A stretch of 64,000 nucleotides of DNA. Origin: Planctomyces sp. (GTDB lineage: Bacteria > Planctomycetota > Planctomycetia > Planctomycetales > Planctomycetaceae). The translations under genes were made by a program, and so were the position numbers. Positions within the stretch are counted from its first letter, which is position 1. The number at the start of each line of letters is the position of its first letter. Of the stretch, positions 52,842 through 60,919 are shown piece by piece. The DNA is taken from the NCBI GenBank assembly GCA_019636235.1, contig JAHBXW010000001.1, positions 620,001 to 684,000 on the forward strand, in the 5' to 3' direction. The notes under the pieces are model-generated. The model was not told where the DNA came from, ran no database searches, and was given only the letters and a program-made list of their open reading frames with translations.

Positions 52842-52892
52842 TTCGTCAGGATTGCGTCCAGGCCGCTTCCCGGGGTCGCGTCAGCACAGGGT

Positions 52893-55800
52893 TCATTCGA
52901 ACCGCAGCAGACCGAACCCTTCGGGTCGATGGCGTTCCCCCGCGGGCCAGGTCCAGGCCTCCTGCGCAATTCCCGGCATCGTTCGCACAATCCCGACGGC
53001 CCACGCGGTTCCCGGCCGGGGCGGCGCGGGCGTCAGCTCCTCCCACGGAATCGCCGCTTCGATCCGCCAGTAGGCGTCGTCCCCGTACGCGGCCACATGC
53101 CAGCGCGGATCCCACGTCTGATCCTCCCAGCAGGCGTCGCGCGTCCAGCCCCGCTCATCGATCTCCAGGGAATAGAAGCTGCAATAATCACGATTGACGT
53201 CGAGCGCCAGCGACAGCCGGTCGAAGTTCAGCAGGTCCGCGTCGCGCGGGCGCCCGGCATACTCCGGCGGATGACGCGGCAGGTCCGGGCGGCGCGGCAC
53301 GCTGGCCGCGATGTACAAGTAGCGCTCGTCATACGCGAACAGGCAGATCGGCCGCGACTCTCCTCCAGTGCGTCGAATCTGCGGTCGGTCGATCGCGGCG
53401 CCCGTCTCCGGCGCGACATCCCGGGAGAACTCTTCGGCTCCGACCAGCCGCAGTTCTTCCGCGCCCTCCCAGCAGTCATCGGACAACACGCCATCCAGGC
53501 GCGGCGGCCGCGCCGCGCGCGTGCAGACCCCCACGACCTGCCAGGACTGAACCTGCGGCTGCAGCAGCCACAATTCGCCGCTGGCGGCGCGGGACCACGC
53601 GCCCGCGGTGCGTGAGAACGACTCCATGATCGCATCCGCGTCTCGATGCCGATCCTGCCTGCGCAACAAAGTCGCCCAGCAGAACTGCAGATCGGCCGCT
53701 TGCGCCTCATCGGGCGCGGCCCGCGACAGCACGTCGACGACGCGCGCCGCCTGCGCGACCCGCTTTTCCGCATCCAGACGCCGCCGTCCGATGGCATCGC
53801 CTCCCGGAACGGACTTCCCGATCGCCCCGCCCGCCCGCGACAGGACTGACTGCAGGTCGCCGACCTCCACGCCTCCCGCCGCCTGACGGATCAACGCCGC
53901 CCGCTGCTCCGCGTCCACCGCGACGCCTGCCGCCGGTTCGACCGACTGCCGCTCCAGTGTGTGTCCCCGCGCCCGCCGCCACTCAAACTCCTCGCTGGAC
54001 CACATCGCCAGCAGCCAGCGCGCGGCCGCATGCGCCGCTGGCTCGCGCGGATAATTCCCGACGACCTCCAGCAACGTCGCTTCGGCCGCGTCCCAGCGAC
54101 CGCTCCGCCACTGCTCTTCGGCGAGCTGCCACAACTGCAGCGCTGCCTGGTCCGGCGGGAGACCGCGCGTGAGATTTCCAATCTGCGCGACGAGCTGATC
54201 AGCGAGTTCCGGCCGTTCACGGGCGCGTTCGGCGATGCCGGCCAGTTGACGCTGCCGCTGGGCGATCTCCTGCCGCGCATCCCGCGTCCGATCCTCGGTG
54301 ATGACGATCGTCCGGCGGGCGTCCGCTGACGAAGACGCGCTGATCGCCGCGGACAGCGAACGCGAGGTTTCTCCGCCGACCAGCCGCGCGTCGCGCCACG
54401 ATTCCGCACGCGGCGCGGGGAGCGCCGACAGTCCGGTCAGCCGCGAAGCGGAGCCCGCCGTCGCCGTCGCCAGAGTCGCCCCCTGCCGCGGCAGCCATTC
54501 AAACGGATCGATCGTCGAGCCTCCGGTGCTCCCGGCCGGCATCCGTGAATACACCGCCTGTGGCCGCCAGGGCGGCAGACCGGATGCGTCCCACGCCCGC
54601 CGAGTCGGTCCCGTGCCCTCTTCCGCGGCGAGGCGCAGCGCGTCCTCCAGCACCTCGTGCAGCAGCGCCGTCGGCGCGTCGTCCGCGGGCGCGTCGTCCA
54701 GCAGAAGCATGTCGGGACGCCAGCAGCGAATCTGCGTCGCCAGCATCACGGCCAGAATGTTGCGGACATTCTGATCCGTCAGCAGCGCCCACTCCTTCAT
54801 CAGCCGTTCGGGCTGGCGTTCCAGCCCCGGCGCGGACAGGGGCAGCCGCCACTCCGTGGCGGCGAACGCGCCTCCCGCGGAGATCACGGCGTCGGCGAAC
54901 CGCCGCTCCGTCGCGGTCGCATCGGGCGCCGCATCCGCGGAATCCCGCCGAATCAGCGCCCAGACTCCTTCGCGATGCCCGCGCTCCCCCGCGTCCCGCG
55001 TCATCTGCATCAATGACGCGCGATCGGCCGTCGCATGCAGCGCGAGCGCGGCGAGCCGTCGCCCTCGCCCTCGAGCCGCTCTCCAGGTCGCGCCGAAGTC
55101 CTCGGAGATCAGAATCTTGCCGAACTCGCCCGCCGCCACGACCCGCCCCTCCCCCGCGGCGCACAGGCTGCGAATTGAACCCGGCTCACCCGTCAGCTGC
55201 GGTTCCCAGGTCGTTCCGCTATCAGGCGAATGCCAGATGACGCTCCCCGGCATGCCGGCCGCCCATACGTCCGGACCGTCCGCCGACACCGCCTGAAAGT
55301 TGAAGATCAGCGTCGCCTCCCGCGGCAGCGACTGCCCCGCGGCACGCCACGAGGACGCCACGGAGGTCGCCGTCAGCACCTGAGCGCCGTCCCCCGCCAG
55401 CCACAGCGACTCCGACTGCCGATCGCGTCGCAGCGAGTGGAAGCCGCGCAGGCTGGGCGGCGTCGAGGCGGCCTGCAAACCGCCCAGCGTGGCGGTCGCC
55501 ACGCGCCCCCGTCCCCCCGCGACGATCCCCGCTTCCGGCGTCGCAAAATGGCCCGTCGTCCAACCGGCCGTCATCCGTCCCGGCATCGCCTCCCAGGTCT
55601 CGCCGCCATCCTCGGTCGTCAACACGCCCGTCGCGACGCTGTCCGTGGACTCGCCGATCAGCACGCCCTGCTCGGCGTTGAAGAACTGCACCCGCGTGAT
55701 GCGCGGCAGGGGCATCGACGTCGCCGGCTGCCACGTCTGACCCCCGTCCTCGGTCTGAAACAGCACGCCGAACGACCGCTGCGTGAAGGGCTTCGTGTCG

Positions 55801-56138
55801 CCGCCGGCGATCCAGCCCCGGCGTTCATTGAGAAACGAGACGCAGGCCAGATTCGCGGTCGTCGGGATGGCGATGAACCGCCACGTCTTCCCGCCGTCGT
55901 CCGTCCGCCACGCGGCGCCGCGGTCTCCGACGGCCCAGCCGACCAGCGGAGTGAGGAACGTCACGTCGTTGAGCGCCGCGTCGTCCTGCTCGGGGGTCGG
56001 CGTCGCCGTCGGCCAGGTCGGCTCCGCTGGGCGCCGCGCAACCTGCGCGCTGACGGGCGAGGACCAACCCGCGATCAGCACGGCCGCCGCCGCCAGCGCT
56101 CCGACCGCGAACAGGCGTTCCTTCCTTGCAACGGCCAT
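52893..56138 (-). CDS. Large secreted protein: Ycf48/BNR-like propeller plus CBM9-like C-terminus
   Basis: 1,081 aa. Signal peptide at residues ~8-30 (AVGALAAAAVLIAGWSSPVSA). Residues ~50-370 contain repeats of the type VGWAVGDRGAAWRTDDGGKTW, GVLFQTEDGGQTW and TGVLTTEDGGETW, the Asp-box/Ycf48-like blades of a beta-propeller. A long helical middle (~480-900) has DNA-repair-unlike, TPR-like traits. The last ~200 residues (RLDGVLSDDCWEGAEEL..., YDERYLYIAASV, WRIEAAIPWEEL) match CBM9/DOMON-like sugar or heme-binding modules. Likely acts in the periplasm or at the surface. Function unknown. Confidence 0.75.
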   Translation of the reverse strand: MAVARKERLFAVGALAAAAVLIAGWSSPVSAQVARRPAEPTWPTATPTPEQDDAALNDVTFLTPLVGWAVGDRGAAWRTDDGGKTWRFIAIPTTANLACVSFLNERRGWIAGGDTKPFTQRSFGVLFQTEDGGQTWQPATSMPLPRITRVQFFNAEQGVLIGESTDSVATGVLTTEDGGETWEAMPGRMTAGWTTGHFATPEAGIVAGGRGRVATATLGGLQAASTPPSLRGFHSLRRDRQSESLWLAGDGAQVLTATSVASSWRAAGQSLPREATLIFNFQAVSADGPDVWAAGMPGSVIWHSPDSGTTWEPQLTGEPGSIRSLCAAGEGRVVAAGEFGKILISEDFGATWRAARGRGRRLAALALHATADRASLMQMTRDAGERGHREGVWALIRRDSADAAPDATATERRFADAVISAGGAFAATEWRLPLSAPGLERQPERLMKEWALLTDQNVRNILAVMLATQIRCWRPDMLLLDDAPADDAPTALLHEVLEDALRLAAEEGTGPTRRAWDASGLPPWRPQAVYSRMPAGSTGGSTIDPFEWLPRQGATLATATAGSASRLTGLSALPAPRAESWRDARLVGGETSRSLSAAISASSSADARRTIVITEDRTRDARQEIAQRQRQLAGIAERARERPELADQLVAQIGNLTRGLPPDQAALQLWQLAEEQWRSGRWDAAEATLLEVVGNYPREPAAHAAARWLLAMWSSEEFEWRRARGHTLERQSVEPAAGVAVDAEQRAALIRQAAGGVEVGDLQSVLSRAGGAIGKSVPGGDAIGRRRLDAEKRVAQAARVVDVLSRAAPDEAQAADLQFCWATLLRRQDRHRDADAIMESFSRTAGAWSRAASGELWLLQPQVQSWQVVGVCTRAARPPRLDGVLSDDCWEGAEELRLVGAEEFSRDVAPETGAAIDRPQIRRTGGESRPICLFAYDERYLYIAASVPRRPDLPRHPPEYAGRPRDADLLNFDRLSLALDVNRDYCSFYSLEIDERGWTRDACWEDQTWDPRWHVAAYGDDAYWRIEAAIPWEELTPAPPRPGTAWAVGIVRTMPGIAQEAWTWPAGERHRPEGFGLLRFE

Positions 56139-56310
56139 CGCCGCTCCTTCGGCTGAGAGTCGAAGGGCGGATCGTAAGCCAAGGCATCGGAAGCGGGGAG
56201 ACCGGTTCCCCAGGCCGCTCAGCGCGGGGCCTCAGCGCGGAGCGTCGTCGGGGCGAATCGCTGCGTACCGGCGCGGCAGGCGCCTGCACCCCGTCCCGCC
56301 GCCCGGGATG

Positions 56311-57681
56311 TCACTCCGCGTCGCCGGCGATCCTGATCGGCTCGTCCCAGCCGGTCTTAAGCACCTTTCCCACCAGGTGCGAATCGGGGAAGTTCACCAG
56401 CACGTACGAACTGCGGCCGTCTTCGACCTCGATCTCCGTGAGCGCCGGAAAGCCGAACTTTCCTGCCTGGTCGCCGGGCGTCAACTGCAGCGAGCGCTGT
56501 CCCGCGGGCAGTTCCAGCCGCAGAACCTGAATGCGATCGGGGAGCAGTCCCCAGCAGCGCGTGTCGGGCGCTTCGGCCGCCTCCCAGGCGACGCCCAGGA
56601 CGTTCAGCGCGAAATCCAGCACCGGCGCCGCATGCGCGCCCGTCCCTTCCTTGACGCCGTAAATGATGCCCTTCTTCAAGGCCCGGCGCGCCACGGCCCG
56701 CCCCAGGATCTCCGCCCGACGAGACTCGAAATGCGCCTCGGCCAGCCGGCCCACATCGACCAGCGTCGCCGTCTCCCCGGCCGGCCGATCGTCGACCGCC
56801 ACTTTCAGGTGCTGAATCCGGTTGACCCGACGGACGACGACCGGCACACGGATCGGCGCGAGCGTCGGCGGCACGTTCTGCTTCGCGAGCGCGCTGAGAA
56901 TCCGGTCCGCGATCAGCATCGCCGCCTGCGTCGGAATCTCCGAACGCTCCTCGCGGATCGGTCCGGCGCCGACCATCGCAATGATGTGCACCACGCCCTG
57001 CCCCGGAGGGCACAGCGGCGCGCTTTCCGCCCGCGCGAGATCGACCTGCCCATCCCGGAAGTCCGGCTGCCAGGAGACGACCATCGCACGGTTCCGGACG
57101 ACTTCATCCGGATTCGTCTGCCGCTCCTCCTGCAGCGTGGCCCGCAAGTACGGCCCCAACGCCACCTGCAGCGACTCCAGTTCCGGGTGTTCTTCGAACC
57201 CGCCCGCCCGATCGATCAGCTCCCGCTGCTTGGCCGCGATCTGCAGCGAATACGCCTCGGCATCCCCGCCGTCTCCCATCAGGTTCGACAGCGCCAGCAT
57301 CGCCCGAATCAGAATCCGTTCGTGATCCTCGCCCGAGTACGCCAGCCGCGTGTCGTCCGTCAGCATGGCCTTCGCGGATTCGACGACGTCCTTCTGCTCC
57401 AGGTGGTCGAAGCGGTCGCGGACCGTCCTCAACAAGCGCTCCGCCTGCCGCGGCTGGCCGTCGAACAGCTCGACGATCGCCTGGTCGAGAAGCAGGACGT
57501 CCTCGTCCCGCTTCGGCTTTTCGCGCAGTCGGACAATCTCCGCCCGGGCGGCGGTCAGGTCGCCGCGAAAGAACTGCTGGCGCACGCCCGCCAGCCGGTC
57601 GACATGCGAACTGCAACCCGCCAGCCACGCTGCGGCCAGAAGCGCGGTCAGCAGAGCGGGAGTGCGGCGGGCGACGGACAT
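56311..57681 (-). CDS. COG3014-like lipoprotein
   Basis: 456 aa from the ATG at 57681. Lipobox LAAAWLAGCSS at about residues 19-29. The N-terminal half is TPR-like (GDLTAARAEIVRLREKPKRDEDVLLLDQAIVELFDGQPRQAERLLRTV). The second half (GVVHIIAMVGAGPIREERSEIPTQAAMLIADRILSAL..., VPVVVRRVNR, ALKKGIIYG) resembles COG3014. In many Proteobacteria COG3014 is paired with an LpoB-like lipoprotein gene, and here the LpoB-like gene is 79 bp upstream on the same strand. Function unknown; cell-envelope role is inferred from the pairing. Confidence 0.65.
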   Translation of the reverse strand: MSVARRTPALLTALLAAAWLAGCSSHVDRLAGVRQQFFRGDLTAARAEIVRLREKPKRDEDVLLLDQAIVELFDGQPRQAERLLRTVRDRFDHLEQKDVVESAKAMLTDDTRLAYSGEDHERILIRAMLALSNLMGDGGDAEAYSLQIAAKQRELIDRAGGFEEHPELESLQVALGPYLRATLQEERQTNPDEVVRNRAMVVSWQPDFRDGQVDLARAESAPLCPPGQGVVHIIAMVGAGPIREERSEIPTQAAMLIADRILSALAKQNVPPTLAPIRVPVVVRRVNRIQHLKVAVDDRPAGETATLVDVGRLAEAHFESRRAEILGRAVARRALKKGIIYGVKEGTGAHAAPVLDFALNVLGVAWEAAEAPDTRCWGLLPDRIQVLRLELPAGQRSLQLTPGDQAGKFGFPALTEIEVEDGRSSYVLVNFPDSHLVGKVLKTGWDEPIRIAGDAE

Positions 57682-57760
57682 TCCAGGCGGCCAGGAGACA
57701 GGAGGAGCTTTCCGACAGCGGGGCGCGACGCCTCGCATTCGCCCGGATCCGGAACGCGAA

Positions 57761-58432
57761 TCACCCGTAATTTCGAAGCTTGCCCAGCTTCGTTTTGTGG
57801 TAGCCCTTCCGCAGCTCGGCCGACTCCTTGTCCGTGTCGCCCGTCTGCACGTCCACGAGTTCCAGCGTCATCAGATAGTCCCGCTGATAGTCCTTGTTGT
57901 TGTTCGTGGTGCCCGACGTGATCTTCGCGAACAGCAGGTATTCGAACGGCTGATCGAGCTGCTCAAGAGCCGCGGCGAACATCCGGCGATTGGTTGGCAG
58001 GAACAGGTCGTCGGGACGGAGCCGGCATTCCCGCAGCCCGGCTTCGACGAACCGGCGATTGATGACCTGAAACGATCCCGATTGGCTGATGATCGTGTCG
58101 ATCTGCTCGTAGATCTGCTCGCGGAAGTCGCCGACTTCCTCGATGCTTTTGTTTTCGACGCCGACGAAACAGATGCGTTTGCGCCCGGGAAGCCCCGGCG
58201 GCTGCTGATGCGAGACCTGCTCGATCACGGTCTGCTGACGGCCCAGCAGCCGGCAGGTCGCCTCGTTGATCAACGGCTCCCAGGTTTCCGCTCCGGCCGC
58301 GTGACTGCCCACCATGTCGCGGTCCGACTGGCTGAGCACATGCGCTGTCTGTCGGCCGCGGCACCCCGACTGCAACAGCGGCAGAGCGGGCAGACCGAGG
58401 GCGAGCGTATGGAGAAACTGACGTCGTTGCAT
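57761..58432 (-). CDS. LpoB-like lipoprotein with twin-arginine signal
   Basis: 223 aa. The N-terminus MQRRQFLHTLALGLPALPLLQSGCRG has a twin Arg followed by F-L and a lipobox-like Cys24, so Tat export as a lipoprotein is likely. The body (RICFVGVENKSIEEVGDFREQIYEQIDTIISQSGSFQVINRRFVEAGLRE, FEYLLFAKITSGTTNNNKDYQRDYLMTLELVDVQTGDT) has the LpoB/CsgG-like fold pattern. E. coli LpoB activates penicillin-binding protein 1b. Planctomycete peptidoglycan makes that plausible but unproven. Operon with the COG3014-like gene. Confidence 0.7.
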   Translation of the reverse strand: MQRRQFLHTLALGLPALPLLQSGCRGRQTAHVLSQSDRDMVGSHAAGAETWEPLINEATCRLLGRQQTVIEQVSHQQPPGLPGRKRICFVGVENKSIEEVGDFREQIYEQIDTIISQSGSFQVINRRFVEAGLRECRLRPDDLFLPTNRRMFAAALEQLDQPFEYLLFAKITSGTTNNNKDYQRDYLMTLELVDVQTGDTDKESAELRKGYHKTKLGKLRNYG

Positions 58433-58662
58433 CGCGGCATCCCTTCCGCGCGGTGAGCGGAAATCGCTCGCAGGGGTCCAATCTGTAGCATGACAACTCG
58501 TCTGGACGCCAGACGGTTTCGAGGACCCCTTCCGCGACGGGGGTGTTCATCGGCAGAATCGCCCGGGGCGCTCAGCCCGGCTGGCGATTCGGCGGCGACG
58601 CAAAAACGCCCACTTCGCCCACGCTTCGGGCGCGACGCCGCAATCTCCGCCGACGCCTCAAA

Positions 58663-59523
58663 TTACCCGCCGTAATAACGTTCGACGGCCATCCCGGAAC
58701 GCTCAACAGCATCGGCGATCGCATCGAGTTCGGCGACCGACAAGGGTTCGACGAAGCTTTCCGCAGGTTGCCTCGCCACCGTATAGACCTGCACCAGCTT
58801 CAGTTTGCCTCCGGCCTCCCGGATGTCGATCAAACGCTCGACGAACCTCTCGATCTCCGTGGGGGGCGGCGGAGCCCCGTGGATCCGCATGAACAGGCTC
58901 TGCAGCACCAGCGGCCGCTTCCGCGCGGCGGCGGCGATGTTGTCCAGCACGCGCTGGAACGGGATCGTCGTCCGCTCAACAAGCTTGAAATAGTCCTCGG
59001 TGCCCGCCTCCAGCTTCGCCCAGATCTCCCCCTGGTTCGCGTCCAGGATCTCCAGTCCGCGCTCGACCGCCGGACGATGGAACATTGTCGCGTTCGTGAT
59101 CAGCACCAGCTTGACCGCGTCCAGACCCAGCCGCCGCTTGAGGTCCGCCACCGAGGCCACGATCTCGTCGAAGTTGCGGTACGTCGTCGGCTCGCCGTCG
59201 CCTGAAAACGCAATGTCATTCAGCCGCCGCAGCGGCCCGGGCACGTCGGCGAACGCGGGATCCTCGAACAGCCGGCCGCTCGTGACCAGGTCGAGAACGT
59301 CCTCGAGTTCCGCCAGAACGGCGTCCAGTTCGACAAACCGCGTCTCCGCTTCGCTGCGCCGATCGACCTGACAGTAAATGCAGTCGAAGTTGCAGACTTT
59401 GTCCGGGTTGAGGTTCACCCCGACGGAAATGCCGCGGCTGCGCCGGGACAACACCGGGTAAACGAACCGGTTCAGTTCGTATCGGCGGGAGTGAGAGCGG
59501 TGCTGGGGAAGCGGAGAGGTCAC
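58663..59523 (-). CDS. Radical SAM protein
   Basis: 286 aa from a GTG at 59523; another GTG at 59649 would add 42 residues without similarity. The cluster motif is CNFDCIYCQ (C-x3-C-x2-C). Before it are FVYPVLSRRSRGISVGVNLNPDKV, and later DIAFSGDGEPTTYRNFDEIV, VKLVLITNATMFH and VLQSLFMRIHGAPP. This is the pattern of the COG0731-like radical SAM group, wyosine-related or maturase-like. The exact reaction is unknown. It stands alone. Confidence 0.78.
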   Translation of the reverse strand: MTSPLPQHRSHSRRYELNRFVYPVLSRRSRGISVGVNLNPDKVCNFDCIYCQVDRRSEAETRFVELDAVLAELEDVLDLVTSGRLFEDPAFADVPGPLRRLNDIAFSGDGEPTTYRNFDEIVASVADLKRRLGLDAVKLVLITNATMFHRPAVERGLEILDANQGEIWAKLEAGTEDYFKLVERTTIPFQRVLDNIAAAARKRPLVLQSLFMRIHGAPPPPTEIERFVERLIDIREAGGKLKLVQVYTVARQPAESFVEPLSVAELDAIADAVERSGMAVERYYGG

Positions 59524-59666
59524 GGGCGGCGGCGAGATTCTGACGTGCGGGAGCGAGTCGAATTCTAGGCGTTCTCCCACGTGGAGAGCAGGCGTGCCGG
59601 AGAAGTTCGGGGCATTCCCTGTCACCCGGGGCTCATTCCGCGCGATCACTCTTTACAGATCACTTT

Positions 59667-59690
59667 TGTTGCGTTATTAACGATGCAACA
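59667..59690. promoter_or_regulatory. Inverted repeat upstream of the short recombinase
   Basis: TGTTGC (59667-59672) and GCAACA (59685-59690) are exact inverse copies around 12 bases that hold GTTATTAAC. The surroundings are markedly AT-rich for this genome. It is 25 bp before the recombinase start, so an operator or promoter element is plausible. Confidence 0.4.
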
Positions 59691-59714
59691 TTTCTGCTCA
59701 GTCATGACACTCCC

Positions 59715-60464
59715 ATGAGCAAAACTCCCTGGACGCTGACCCGCGACATGTTCCTCAGCGAGGGCGAGGCCGGCCGTCTGCTCGGACACCTGGCGAGGCG
59801 CGTGCGCGACGCCGCGCCCAACGCCCGGCTCGTCGCGTCCGTCGATCGCCTGATCGTCGAATCGCTGCTGCTGTCCGGCCTTCGAAACAGCGAGTTCTGT
59901 GCGCTCCGGCTGGCCGACACCATCCTCGGCCGCCAGCAATCGGTGTTCGCCGTCGCCGGTACGCCCCGGGAGGACCGGACGGTCCTCGTGCCGGCCGCGC
60001 TCAGTCGTCGGCTCGTCGAATACGTCCGCGACGTCCGCCCCGGGCTGCTTCCGCCAGCCATCGATCCCCGGGATCTCACGCAGCCGCTGATCTTCAACGA
60101 ACGCCGGCAGCCCTACGAGCGCACGGGCCTGTACCGCCGGGTCGTCCGCATCCTGACCGACGCCGGATTCCGCGACCGCGCCAGCGTACAGTTTCTGCGG
60201 CACTCCTACGGCTTTCTCGCCTATCAGCGCAGCGGCGGAAACCTGATGTTCGTGCAGCGGCAGCTCGGACATGCGCATCCGGGAGTGACCGCCATCTACG
60301 ACCAGTTTCTGGACCGTTCCGAACCGGATCTTGTGGAACGCATCGCCGCCGGATTGTCGGCCCCGGACGATGCCTCGCCTTCCCCGAAGCGCCGACCCGC
60401 GAAGCATCGCTCGCCGAACCTCGCCGGCGCGAGCGACGCCTCCGCCCGAAGGAAGCCCCAATGA
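59715..60464 (+). CDS. Catalytic-domain-only tyrosine recombinase-like protein
   Basis: 249 aa. There is no separate N-terminal core-binding domain; the chain enters the catalytic fold at once. Arg57 (SGLRNSEF), Arg162 (QFLRHSYGF), His186 (QLGHAHPG) and Tyr195 (TAIYDQF) are present. The His of H-x-x-R is Gln159, and the beta-hairpin Lys is not evident (REDRTVLVP). A basic, Pro/Ser-rich tail of ~45 residues follows. The ATG at 59715 is the first in frame. The ACP gene starts inside its stop codon (ATGA). Activity is possible but doubtful. Confidence 0.75.
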   Translation: MSKTPWTLTRDMFLSEGEAGRLLGHLARRVRDAAPNARLVASVDRLIVESLLLSGLRNSEFCALRLADTILGRQQSVFAVAGTPREDRTVLVPAALSRRLVEYVRDVRPGLLPPAIDPRDLTQPLIFNERRQPYERTGLYRRVVRILTDAGFRDRASVQFLRHSYGFLAYQRSGGNLMFVQRQLGHAHPGVTAIYDQFLDRSEPDLVERIAAGLSAPDDASPSPKRRPAKHRSPNLAGASDASARRKPQ

Positions 60465-60874
60465 CAGCTGCCATTCAGCCCGCATGGACCGACTTTCAGG
60501 ACGTCCTCGCCGAAACGCTGGGCGCCGAGCCGGGGGACGTTCACCCGCAGTCCAACTTCTTCAGCGACCTGGGAGGCGAGTCGATCGATCTGATCGACCT
60601 GGGGTTTCGCTGCCAGAAGACCTTTGGCGTGACCGTCGCGTTTCAGACGATGGTCCCGAAGGGCATTGAGACGGATGACGAAGGGCGGCTGACCCCAGCA
60701 TCCCGGGCGGCCATTCTGGCGGCTTTGCCGATTCGCGAGACCGATATTCCCGACGGCCCGTTTCACTATCAGCAACTGGTCACGGCACGCGTGCTCCACG
60801 AGCTGGTTGCGGCACAGGCGCGCTTTGGGCGTGCGAACCAAACGGCCTCCAGCCCGGGAGTCGATGCCGCCTGA
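60461..60874 (+). CDS. Acyl-carrier-protein-like protein
   Basis: 137 aa. The ATG overlaps the stop of the recombinase-like gene. NFFSDLGGESIDLIDLGFRCQKTFGV matches the carrier-protein attachment site, with Ser41 as the phosphopantetheine serine (GGES-I-D replaces the usual G-x-DS-L-D). Four-helix carrier proteins are ~80 aa; this one has ~60 extra residues including ADDEGRL-like and LVTARVLHELVAAQARFG helices. It probably carries an acyl group in a side pathway. No synthase gene is adjacent. Confidence 0.75.
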   Translation: MTAAIQPAWTDFQDVLAETLGAEPGDVHPQSNFFSDLGGESIDLIDLGFRCQKTFGVTVAFQTMVPKGIETDDEGRLTPASRAAILAALPIRETDIPDGPFHYQQLVTARVLHELVAAQARFGRANQTASSPGVDAA

Positions 60875-60919
60875 GGCGGTTCTGAAATCGATCCGGCGAC
60901 CCCGTCGGTTGAGGCCCCG

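Noticed and set aside
59715-60464. XerC/XerD of chromosome dimer resolution
   Set aside because: No core-binding domain, His replaced by Gln and no evident catalytic Lys.
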